Source of the DNA: Flagellimonas aurea
Lineage (GTDB): Bacteria > Bacteroidota > Bacteroidia > Flavobacteriales > Flavobacteriaceae
Reading direction: 5' to 3'
Assembly: GCF_017313785.1 (NCBI RefSeq)
Contig: NZ_JAFLNL010000002.1
Coordinates: forward strand, 496,001-560,000
Length of the DNA: 64,000 bases
Shown here: one piece after another, positions 17,181 through 24,718 of the stretch
How positions within the stretch are numbered: the first letter of the stretch is position 1
How the letters are laid out: the number at the start of each line of letters is the position of its first letter
Notes under the pieces: generated by a model
Seen by the model: the letters and a program-made list of their open reading frames with translations, nothing else
What the model was told of the DNA's origin: nothing
Database searches by the model: none
Program-made: the position numbers and the translations under genes

Positions 17181-17740
17181 ATAGTTTGTTGTATTCTAGT
17201 ACCTCTTCGTCTTTCCAATATCTCTTGAAACTTTGTAGGTGTCAATCCTGTTATTTTCTTAAACTGCCCGGACAAGTGTGCTACACTACTATAGTTTAAA
17301 CGATAGGCTATTTCTGTTAATGTTAGGTCAGTGTCGGCCATAAGATCTTTGGCATGGTCGACTTTTCTGAGAATCACAAAATTCTCTATTGATGTATAGG
17401 TGGTTTCAGAAAAAAGGTTGGAGAGGTATGTATAGGAATAGTTTAATTTGTCGGCAAGATACTCGGAAACCTTTTGCGATTTTAACTGGTCATCTTCCAA
17501 CATTTCGTTTATGGTATTCTTTATGCGCTGCACCAAGACTGTTTTCTGGTCGTTCAGGACATAAATGCCATATGCATTTAAATTATTGAACAATTCCTGC
17601 ATCTCTTCATCAGAAATTGCCCGCTTTATCTCTATCTCACCAGTACCATGAAGCAGGTGGGGAATATCCAATTTATCCAATTGCTCCTTTAAAATGGTTT
17701 TACAAGTGATATTTAAATCATATTTGACACTAATTTTCAT
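17177..17740 (-). CDS. Short AraC-family transcriptional regulator
   Basis: The 187-residue protein has an N-terminal ~75-residue domain (VKYDLNITCKTILKEQLDKL and following) of ferredoxin-like size, then an AraC double helix-turn-helix: VSEYLADKLNYSYTYLSNLF and LTEIAYRLNYSSVAHLSGQF, ending ITGLTPTKFQ. An unusually good ribosome binding site, AGGAGAAGG, lies directly before the ATG. It is the first gene of an AraC-receiver-kinase operon, so it may be the transcriptional output of the phosphorelay; this is inference. The small N-terminal domain has no recognisable metal-binding CxxC. Confidence 0.82.
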   Translation of the reverse strand: MKISVKYDLNITCKTILKEQLDKLDIPHLLHGTGEIEIKRAISDEEMQELFNNLNAYGIYVLNDQKTVLVQRIKNTINEMLEDDQLKSQKVSEYLADKLNYSYTYLSNLFSETTYTSIENFVILRKVDHAKDLMADTDLTLTEIAYRLNYSSVAHLSGQFKKITGLTPTKFQEILERRRGTRIQQTI

Positions 17741-18057
17741 CCTTCTCCTGCATAATTTGGCAAAGTCTCTTTAAGGCCGGGGCAAGCCATTGCAAGTATA
17801 GACTAAATTTAAATAATTATTTAACACAATTGTGGTGTTTTTGGCCAATATTGAACTTACCGCATGAATGAAGGAAAGAATGTCTTGATGACTTATTCAA
17901 TACTCTAATACAGAGTCTTTCCTTAAAAAAAACCTCTGTTTAATGGAACATACGTCCACGTTACCGTTAAGAAGAAAATAAATAATTGTATCTAGTAGAA
18001 GGGCACTAGATTTTTTTAAATGAATTTTGCGGATTCGTTGTTTATTAAATGGAAAAA
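17741..18057. other. Intergenic region, 317 bp, with a candidate small transcript
   Basis: The gap carries the promoter of the minus-strand AraC-receiver-kinase operon at its left end. At its right end is a terminator-like hairpin in plus orientation (17990-18017) with no plus-strand gene before it. An ATG at 17863 opens only 14 codons. A small RNA or leader ORF is possible. Confidence 0.35.
17990..18017 (+). terminator. Hairpin plus T-run, plus-strand terminator
   Basis: ATCTAGT and ACTAGAT form a 7-bp stem around AGAAGGGC, followed by seven T residues. No annotated plus-strand gene precedes it. On the minus strand it could end the gene at 18058-18393, but the T-run there is poor. Confidence 0.45.
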
Positions 18058-18393
18058 TCAAGAATCAATGCTTGCCTTATCGGAAACATTCTCATCGGGA
18101 ATGGCCTTAAAGAATTCGGCTGCATCCAGATTCGCATTAGGCCCATATCCCAATAAATGGGTTCCTTTTTTTCCATCATTGGTTTCCAAAACATATAAAA
18201 TTGACATGTCCGACGGGTTGCTCATACCTTCATAACGATGGTCGGCAACAATATGGACGTCATCTGGGGAATAGCTTGTTTTAGAATCGGAAGCAATCAG
18301 TTTTCCTTCCTCGAACCTAAAATTGGCAGTATATCCCTTTTCTTGATATGCTTTTATATAATCCTTTTCGTGCTTTGCGTTTTCATTTTCCAT
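18058..18393 (-). CDS. Small conserved Bacteroidota protein, unknown
   Basis: From the ATG at 18393 the product is 111 residues; an upstream TTG (18414) would add seven. The order KDYIKAYQEKGYTANFRFEEG, then SPDDVHIVADHRYEGMSNPSD and LYVLETNDGKKGTHLLGYG, resembles a small Bacteroidota family sometimes mislabelled as phosphoribosylpyrophosphate synthetase. It is far too short for that enzyme and has no PRPP-binding motif. It is cytoplasmic, acidic and soluble. Its place among stress genes suggests a stress role, by inference only. CAGGG just before the ATG may serve as a weak ribosome binding site. Confidence 0.6.
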   Translation of the reverse strand: MENENAKHEKDYIKAYQEKGYTANFRFEEGKLIASDSKTSYSPDDVHIVADHRYEGMSNPSDMSILYVLETNDGKKGTHLLGYGPNANLDAAEFFKAIPDENVSDKASIDS

Positions 18394-18606
18394 CCCTGAT
18401 GCTATTTTTATCAAATATGGGGAAATGCAACTATTTTGGTTGACACATTACCTAACATTCTTGACCCATTTAAAAATAAAATTGGCACATAACTGAAAAA
18501 TATACGTAATTAACAGTTTAAAACTAAATAATAGTGTCTTTGGCAATCTTCTTTTTACAAGTTGATCATAGCCCGGCCATAGCCTACTGCCTTATAGATT
18601 ATAGCA

Positions 18607-19638
18607 ATGAGCGTTACAATTGAAATACGTGATACGGACACCAAACAATTCATTAATGACCTAGCCGACAACCTCAAAATAAATGTTGAGGAAGAGAACA
18701 ACGAACACTGCTTACGTTTACCTTCCAAATTGGGTTCGGGGTTCATTAAGGGCACTTGCTTTGAAAACGGTGTGGGCGTTTTGGAATTTGATTGCCAACT
18801 AAAAAAAGAACTGGTCCTGGCATACAAAAAAGGATTGGTACACCCTTTAAAACTTATTTTTAACAGGGAATCCCCTATTGTGCACAGGTTCGATGAAATC
18901 GATGGGGAGCATGAAATACAACGATTGGAGAACGCTATTTTATCGAGCACGCCACACAACAACCACATATTCAGTTTTCCTCCCAATCAACCCATTTGTG
19001 TTTATAGTTTGGAGATCAACAGGAAACTTTTCGAGGATAAGATCAGTGAGTTTCTTCCCGAAATGAATACAGATTTAATGGATCTCTTCCGCGATCTGAA
19101 CGGTACCCAACTGTTTTATCACAAATCCCATTACAGTCTGGAAATTGCAAAGTTTATGGAAGAGTTTACAGAGTGCGATCTTACGGATTTTATGAAGACG
19201 GTGTACCAGGAAGGAAAGGCCTATGAAATATTATCCCATCAACTACAACAATATCTGGATGACCTCAATGGATCTGGAGAACATAAAATACTCAGACAGG
19301 CCACCCTGTCCAAAATTGAAAAAGCTGCAGAAATAATCCATGATGAGCTAAACAGAATGGACAATATTGTCAGTTTGGCCAAAAGAGTGGGATTGAACCA
19401 AACCACATTGCAACTTGGTTTTAAAAAGCTTTACAATGTATCGGTAAACGAATACATCCGAAATTACAGGATTGAAAAGACCAAAGAATACCTGGAAAAT
19501 ACCGACTTGAACATTACTGAGATAAGTTACAAGGTAGGAATAAATTCCAGAAGTTACCTTTCGAAGCTCTTTAAGGAAAAGTACAATATCACACCAAAGG
19601 AATACCACACTCAGGTCAAAAATGGCCATTCAAAATAA
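18607..19638 (+). CDS. AraC-family transcriptional regulator (copy B)
   Basis: A 343-residue paralogue of the regulator at 13246-14268. It shares the N-terminal pattern GSGFIKGTCFENGVGVLEFD and the C-terminal double helix-turn-helix with LAKRVGLNQTTLQLGFKKL, LNITEISYKVGINSRSYLSK and TPKEYHTQ. The ligand domain is otherwise divergent, so it probably senses a different signal or is tuned differently. It is transcribed alone and converges on the PA2169-type gene. Confidence 0.85.
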   Translation: MSVTIEIRDTDTKQFINDLADNLKINVEEENNEHCLRLPSKLGSGFIKGTCFENGVGVLEFDCQLKKELVLAYKKGLVHPLKLIFNRESPIVHRFDEIDGEHEIQRLENAILSSTPHNNHIFSFPPNQPICVYSLEINRKLFEDKISEFLPEMNTDLMDLFRDLNGTQLFYHKSHYSLEIAKFMEEFTECDLTDFMKTVYQEGKAYEILSHQLQQYLDDLNGSGEHKILRQATLSKIEKAAEIIHDELNRMDNIVSLAKRVGLNQTTLQLGFKKLYNVSVNEYIRNYRIEKTKEYLENTDLNITEISYKVGINSRSYLSKLFKEKYNITPKEYHTQVKNGHSK

Positions 19639-19674
19639 TTTTCTATTTTGATTTAATCTTTACTTGTACAGTTT

Positions 19675-20115
19675 TTATGATTGTGCGATCTTTCCCAATC
19701 TTTTTATGATGTTTAAGTCATTGGAGATTTTGTTCATTTGTTGCCGAATGATCATCTCTACACTGGAAGGCAGATCTATTTCCTGCAATACCATTCTATA
19801 ACTATCAAGCGTTGCTCCCTCGGCTTCTATGGCTCCTCCAAACATAGGCTCGTTCCTGTGTATGGAAAAATCCATCCATCCCTGTTGCAATGTTCCTGCG
19901 GAGCCTACGTTTTCCCTTATTTCTTGATTGAACTTCATCATCTCTATTTTCAGTTCATGCCCAAAATGACAGCGTTCCTTCGCCTTTTCTAAAAAAAAGT
20001 TTTTTAAAGAGGGACTATCGGCTAATTTCCCCGCCCTTTCGAACTCATTTTCGGAAATATATATTTTTTCCAGAAGATTATTGAGTTTCTTCCCCAGTGA
20101 TCGAGAATAGTTCAT
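19675..20115 (-). CDS. PA2169-type four-helix-bundle (ferritin-like) protein
   Basis: The 146-residue all-helical protein matches the PA2169/DUF2383 group: LNNLLEKIYISENEFERAGK, then FFLEKAKERCHFGHELKIEM, AIEAEGATLDSYRMVLQEI and a C-terminal amphipathic helix. Several Glu and His residues lie where ferritin-like bundles bind metal (E-ER-H-E), but iron binding is not shown for this group. Members are frequent among envelope and oxidative stress genes. Confidence 0.78.
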   Translation of the reverse strand: MNYSRSLGKKLNNLLEKIYISENEFERAGKLADSPSLKNFFLEKAKERCHFGHELKIEMMKFNQEIRENVGSAGTLQQGWMDFSIHRNEPMFGGAIEAEGATLDSYRMVLQEIDLPSSVEMIIRQQMNKISNDLNIIKRLGKIAQS

Positions 20116-20429
20116 TTACTTTTGATTTTAAGGGGGATGGCTTTATCGGGGGAGTAAGAATTCATCCTTATAACTAAAGATACTTCAAAATAAAGTTCAA
20201 CGACTATCTCAGAAAAAATGATTGTTGACCCATTTGATCAACATATCTGTACAAAGAACACAAAAACATGCCCATTGCTGCCTTAATGGAAACGCAGGGG
20301 TTGATCTCCACTTTTTGAGTCAATATTTTTTTTGAATATGCTAAGGCAAAAAAATAAAAACCTATAGTTTCACCAAACCAATGATTAATCATTGGAATAA
20401 CCTAGCCATCAACTTTAAGGTGACTCATT
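20116..20429. other. Intergenic region, 314 bp
   Basis: Divergent gap between the PA2169-type gene and the small membrane protein gene. Apart from the 18-bp palindrome at its right end I see no RNA gene, no terminator and no exact TAnnTTTG element. Confidence 0.4.
20378..20395. promoter_or_regulatory. Perfect 18-bp palindrome, candidate operator
   Basis: CCAATGATTAATCATTGG is perfectly palindromic and ends 34 bp before the ATG of the small membrane protein, the position of a promoter-overlapping operator. A dimeric regulator such as a neighbouring AraC or TetR-like protein could bind; none is assigned. Confidence 0.5.
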
Positions 20430-20633
20430 ATGAAAAAGAAGGATCAAAAACAGCCTCAAGAAAACACGGAACTCGTTAAGGATGAAAACAGCCCCAAACG
20501 AAACTATATTTTCCAAAAAAGTGGTATTACCAAACTAGGATTTGTAATCATATTGGCAATACTCATACTCATCGTATTCGGAATTGTGCTTTCGGGACTC
20601 TTTTTTGAAACACCGGACCTTGCCTCCTCCTAG
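20430..20633 (+). CDS. Small single-pass membrane protein, unknown
   Basis: The 67-residue product has a hydrophilic, lysine-rich N-terminal third, one strong transmembrane helix (GFVIILAILILIVFGIVLSG, about residues 37-56) and a short acidic tail. N-in topology is likely from the positive residues. It is convergent with the nitroreductase gene. A perfect palindrome upstream suggests specific regulation. No family recognised. Confidence 0.55.
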   Translation: MKKKDQKQPQENTELVKDENSPKRNYIFQKSGITKLGFVIILAILILIVFGIVLSGLFFETPDLASS

Positions 20634-20679
20634 CATTGTGATATCATAATATTCTGCAAAGAGCAAGCTTAACACTGAT

Positions 20680-21288
20680 TCAACTTTCCCAAACTTCTTT
20701 AAATGCAAAGTCTTCTTGGGGTACTCTTTGTCGGCCGGCCAACTCGCTTTCCTGAAGTTTCTTGGGCAACTTATCCAGTTCCCCGCCATAGTACCCTACC
20801 GCAATAGCGGATGAAATGTGGTACCCGTCCGGCACATTGAATTCTTTCTGGGCCTTTTTCCAATCTACACCGGCCATGTGGTGCAGTGCTATGTCCAAAT
20901 ATTGGGCTTGAACGGACATATTGCCCAAACAAAGCCCCAGATCGTGCAGCGCATGGAAATTCTCTTTTCCATCATTAGTTTTTTCCTTGTAAATGGCCAA
21001 CATTAGCAAAGGGGCCTCTGGAGCCCATTTCTTGTTGAAATCACTTAAGCAATTCACAATCTTGTCAAAAGCTTCGGACCCTTTTTCGGCATAGATGAAT
21101 CGCCATGGTTGTAAATTATTTGAACTGGCGGACCATCGGGCAGCTTCAAAAAGTTGATTTAACTGGCCTTTTTTAATTTTCTCGTCCCTAAATGTTCTCG
21201 GGCTGTATCTTTGCTTTAGCAAAGCAAAAATTTCGTAATCGGTATCCGCTATGTTACCTAATCTGACTTGTTCCAATTCTTTCTTCAT
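20680..21288 (-). CDS. Nitroreductase-family protein
   Basis: The 202-residue length is typical of FMN-dependent nitroreductases. RYSPRTFRDEKIKKGQLNQL carries the phosphate-binding Arg/Ser, AARWSASSNNLQPWRFIYAE the flavin-contact segment, and HDLGLCLGNMSVQAQYLDIA the dimer helix. Members reduce nitro compounds, quinones or flavins with NAD(P)H. The protein is cytosolic, with no signal peptide. A role in redox stress fits its neighbours. Confidence 0.85.
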   Translation of the reverse strand: MKKELEQVRLGNIADTDYEIFALLKQRYSPRTFRDEKIKKGQLNQLFEAARWSASSNNLQPWRFIYAEKGSEAFDKIVNCLSDFNKKWAPEAPLLMLAIYKEKTNDGKENFHALHDLGLCLGNMSVQAQYLDIALHHMAGVDWKKAQKEFNVPDGYHISSAIAVGYYGGELDKLPKKLQESELAGRQRVPQEDFAFKEVWES

Positions 21289-21427
21289 CGCTCTTTTTAT
21301 TTAAGTATACTTTTATCACTTCAGATCGCTTGTCACAAAACCTTATTATTTTGATGCTATTGCATTAAAAAAATCACATCGGTCTTTTTTGAACAAAATC
21401 GAGTTCTATCTATCTTTTGCCATTACG

Positions 21428-22444
21428 TTATTGAACATCTTCTTTACCATACTCCCTTTTGTATATCCTTACGATCACCAAAAACAGATTGATCAGTAAA
21501 GGGCCAAAAACCAGACCTATGAATCCAAACAAAGGTATTCCCACAATAACCCCTATCAAAGTGATCAGCGGGTGCACATCATCCAGTCTTTTGAGCACGT
21601 ACAATCTGATGATGTTGTCCGTTAATCCTACCACAACGATCCCATATACAAGAATCCCCCAAGCTTGAAAAGTTTCCCCATCGCTCAATGTGAGTATAAA
21701 GACCGGAAGGGTTCCTAAAAGATTGCCTACAAAGGGAATCATGGAACCAATGGTAACCATTAGAGCCCAAAAAAATGGATTTTCTATTCCAAATATCAAG
21801 AAACCGATCAAAGCAACAACTCCTTGGGCCAACGCCACCAATGGGATTCCCAATGTATTTGCTTTGACAATATCCCGTATTTCCGCTCCAATAATCGTTA
21901 GGTTTTTGTTGCTTATGGGAACATAATCAAAAAGAGATTTGTAAAGTTTTTTTTGATTGGTTAGCATGTAATACAGAAGAAAATACATTATGGATATGGC
22001 GATTGCGGTATTGAAGGTGCCCCCCACAAAACCTTGCAGACTTCCCGACAGCCATTCAGATACGGCAGAAGCATCTACTTGTGAGCTGAACTTGTACCCC
22101 ACTAGATTTTCAAAATACTGTATTTGTGATTTTATGATGGATGTGAGCTTTTCCGAATTATCCAACGCCTTACTGATTTTGTTTCCCAACATTAGCAAGG
22201 CCCCCGAAATCGGCAACAGTATAATGAAAAAGGACATTACCATTAGCAAACTGGCAGAGAGTACTGGATTCCATCCTTTGTCCACCAATTTTTTCATTGG
22301 CTTTTTCAATAATACAAACAACGTAATTGTTCCGAGCACTCCCGAAAAATAGGGAGCCATTTCCAACATGATCAACCCTCCGATCAATGAAATTAAAAGG
22401 AGAATAAAAATCTGGCGGATTATTTTCGGGTGGATATATTTCAT
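21428..22444 (-). CDS. AI-2E/PerM-family permease
   Basis: The 338-residue inner-membrane protein has about eight TM helices and the PerM-type C-terminal signature GNLLGTLPVFILTL, followed by VPLFGFIGLVFGPLLINLF. The family includes TqsA and Na+(Li+)/H+ antiporter-like members, so AI-2 export should not be assumed. It lies 27 bp downstream of the Rho-N-like small protein's stop and shares its direction, suggesting one transcript. Confidence 0.82.
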   Translation of the reverse strand: MKYIHPKIIRQIFILLLISLIGGLIMLEMAPYFSGVLGTITLFVLLKKPMKKLVDKGWNPVLSASLLMVMSFFIILLPISGALLMLGNKISKALDNSEKLTSIIKSQIQYFENLVGYKFSSQVDASAVSEWLSGSLQGFVGGTFNTAIAISIMYFLLYYMLTNQKKLYKSLFDYVPISNKNLTIIGAEIRDIVKANTLGIPLVALAQGVVALIGFLIFGIENPFFWALMVTIGSMIPFVGNLLGTLPVFILTLSDGETFQAWGILVYGIVVVGLTDNIIRLYVLKRLDDVHPLITLIGVIVGIPLFGFIGLVFGPLLINLFLVIVRIYKREYGKEDVQ

Positions 22445-22471
22445 AAACTTATTTAAATTGAAATCGCTTTA

Positions 22472-22711
22472 TCAGTGGTTTCTCAAAGCACCTATGAGCT
22501 CTTTCTTTGACATTTTGGAACGGCCTTCTATACCTATCATCTTGGCCTTTTTATATAGTTCTTGCTTGGTCCATTCTTCATAAGGGCTTGCTTTGCCTCC
22601 TTTTTTTCCTGAATCCGGTGTATTTGCAATCCGGGCCGACTTTTCTTTACTGTAGCCCTTATCCCTCAAAGCTTCATATTGTTCTTCATTCTTTATTTGT
22701 GGATTTGGCAT
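22472..22711 (-). CDS. Small protein with Rho-N-like C-terminus
   Basis: From the ATG at 22711 the product is 79 residues: MPNPQIKNEEQYEALRDKGY, then SKEKSARIANTPDSGKKGGK and a C-terminal helix pair ELYKKAKMIGIEGRSKMSKK resembling the Rho N-terminal or SAP fold that binds nucleic acid. The longer reading (to 22759) uses a weaker start and adds 16 residues. Similar proteins (DUF7218-type) occur beside stress genes in many bacteria. Function unknown. Confidence 0.68.
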   Translation of the reverse strand: MPNPQIKNEEQYEALRDKGYSKEKSARIANTPDSGKKGGKASPYEEWTKQELYKKAKMIGIEGRSKMSKKELIGALRNH

Positions 22712-22951
22712 AACAATGATTTTTGATTTGTTGTAAGATTTAATACCTGACCTCTTCAAAATTTAAAAAATCAAGTGGGTATGCTTGCCCCATTTGACTT
22801 TTTTATTGTCTTTATAGGCATAATCAATCCTTGATAACCGTAAAAAAGATCAAACTTTTGATTGCGTCAATATTTTAAGTTTCCGGGGCGATCTCCCGCG
22901 ATGGAAAGAAATACATTGGATGTAGAATTATTAATTTAAAATTATACAGAT

Positions 22952-23137
22952 ATGAACAACGATCAATTAGAAGGCAAGTGGAAACAGGTAAAAGGAAAGT
23001 TCAAAGAAAAATATGGTGAGCTTACCGATGACGACCTGAAATATTCCGAAGGAAAGTTTGACCAAATGTTGGGAAGACTTCAAGAAAAGACAGGAAATTC
23101 CAAAGAAACTTTGAAAAAGGAAATCGAAAAACTATAG
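22952..23137 (+). CDS. CsbD-family stress protein
   Basis: The 61-residue hydrophilic protein starts MNNDQLEGKWKQVKGKFKEK and continues with GELTDDDLKYSEGKFDQMLG, the classic CsbD pattern. CsbD is a general-stress protein of Bacillus and many other bacteria, predicted helical and of unknown mechanism. It is monocistronic and closed by a strong bidirectional terminator. Confidence 0.92.
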   Translation: MNNDQLEGKWKQVKGKFKEKYGELTDDDLKYSEGKFDQMLGRLQEKTGNSKETLKKEIEKL

Positions 23138-23156
23138 GTTAAACCGGTTTTCCATA

Positions 23157-23190
23157 AAAAAGGCCCTCAAAATATTGAGGGCCTTTTTTA
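23157..23190. terminator. Bidirectional Rho-independent terminator
   Basis: AGGCCCTCAA and TTGAGGGCCT form a perfect 10-bp stem around AATA. It is flanked by an A-run and a T-run, so it serves both the CsbD gene (plus) and the TerC gene (minus). Confidence 0.9.
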
Positions 23191-23217
23191 TGGGTCAATA
23201 TTTCCTGTGTTTTTACA

Positions 23218-24168
23218 TCATTTGTCCAGGCTTGTATTGTCCTGCCTAAGCCACGATACCAAAACACCCAGAAAAAGAGCCAAAGCTATAAAGCCCAAAG
23301 AAATCCATTTTGGAAATACAATATGGTGAGCCAAAATCATTTTAAGCCCCACAAAACTTAAGATAGCGACCAAACTGTATTTAAGATATTGGAACTTATT
23401 GATCATATGGGCCAAAAAGAAGTACATGGACCTAAGACCCAAAATGGCAAATATATTTGAACTGAACACCAAAAAAGGGTCGGATGTAATGGCCAATATC
23501 GCCGGAACGCTGTCCAAAGCGAACAAAACATCAGTAAATTCAATAATTATCAACGCCATGAACAACGGAGTGGCTGCCGTAATGTGCCGTAGTTTCACAA
23601 AAAACTTTTGTCCATCCATATGTGAGGTGATGGGCATGATCTTTCGGAGATTCCGATAAATGAATGATTTTTTGGGTTCGAAGGGCTTTTCTTTGGAAAC
23701 CACCATTCTTATGGCAGTAAATATTAAAAACGTCCCAAAGATATAGGTCGTGAAACTGAATTTTTTGATGAGCGCCACTCCAAAAAATATCATTAGGGCC
23801 CTAAAAACTATCGCACCCAGAATTCCCCAGAACAAGACACGGTGCTGATACTTTTGTGGTATTTGAAAAGAAGCGAAAATTACCGCGATAACAAAAATGT
23901 TGTCAATGCTCAAGGAAAGTTCAATAAGGTAGCCGGTAATGTAATCTATTGTGGCTTCCATGGGTTCGAGGCCATCAACATTATCTATTTTACCGGTACT
24001 GTATAGCCAATAGATAACTCCCGAGAACAGCATGGACAACGAAACCCAGACCGCGGTCCATAGTGATGCTTCCCTAACGCTTATCACGTGGGCATTTTTG
24101 TTGAAAACGCCCAAATCCAAAGCTAAAAAAACAAGAATACCCAAGAGGAAGATAATCCAAACCGTCAT
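23218..24168 (-). CDS. TerC/Alx-family integral membrane protein
   Basis: The 316-residue protein has about nine TM helices and the family signatures ALDLGVF near the N-terminus, SLSIDNIFVIAVIF (about 91-104) with the conserved metal-site Asp, and FTDVLFALDSVPAILAI. TerC/Alx proteins are implicated in tellurite resistance, and in manganese homeostasis by export of Mn2+ (established for Alx/MntP-related work in other bacteria). Here no tellurite operon surrounds it; the context is general stress. Confidence 0.88.
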   Translation of the reverse strand: MTVWIIFLLGILVFLALDLGVFNKNAHVISVREASLWTAVWVSLSMLFSGVIYWLYSTGKIDNVDGLEPMEATIDYITGYLIELSLSIDNIFVIAVIFASFQIPQKYQHRVLFWGILGAIVFRALMIFFGVALIKKFSFTTYIFGTFLIFTAIRMVVSKEKPFEPKKSFIYRNLRKIMPITSHMDGQKFFVKLRHITAATPLFMALIIIEFTDVLFALDSVPAILAITSDPFLVFSSNIFAILGLRSMYFFLAHMINKFQYLKYSLVAILSFVGLKMILAHHIVFPKWISLGFIALALFLGVLVSWLRQDNTSLDK

Positions 24169-24190
24169 ACGCTAAATGTATTATGGGTCG

Positions 24191-24224
24191 AAAATATACA
24201 AAGGAACAGATTCCCTCACCAAAA
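24191..24224 (-). promoter_or_regulatory. Candidate promoter of the TerC gene
   Basis: Reading the minus strand, TTTTG is followed after a 21-base spacer by TATATTTT, close to the Bacteroidota -33 TTG and -7 TAnnTTTG elements. It lies 22 bp upstream of the ATG. Confidence 0.45.
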
Positions 24225-24718
24225 CGTTGTATAATAAAATGTTAAACTGGAATTAAAGTAAATCAATGTCCTTGTTCCTTACTTAATCATACTGCGTTCA
24301 GGAGAGGTGTTTTATTGATACAACCTTACCTTTTTATACTATAATCATAAAATCTTCAGGTGAGAGTCGACGAAAAAATGCTTTTCAATTGAAGTGAATG
24401 AGCAAAAGAAACATTGGATGGGCTGCATAAGGAGCTCTTGTCTATCAATCTAAAAAACACCAAATACCCTTTTATCACCTGTTCCAATTGTTATCCAGCT
24501 CAACATCTATAGGTAACCGCACATAAAAATCGATTCCATCGGTTCTTTCAAAACATTTGGAACCACTTCATTTTAAAACCAAATATATACGCGAAATTTT
24601 AGTAAAACATAAAATATATGTATCTTGATTATAGTTCTCCTACAAAAAACATAGATAAATTTTTACAAATTCAACACCTCAATGGGTTGATTTTATCAAT
24701 TTGTTAAAATACCTCCTT
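24225..24718. other. Intergenic region, about 490 bp, no gene seen
   Basis: AT-rich divergent gap between TerC and the Cache kinase. All plus-strand ATG openings are shorter than about 15 codons, and I see no terminator or clover-leaf. It must contain the promoter of the kinase-receiver operon, but no exact TAnnTTTG element was found. Confidence 0.4.
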
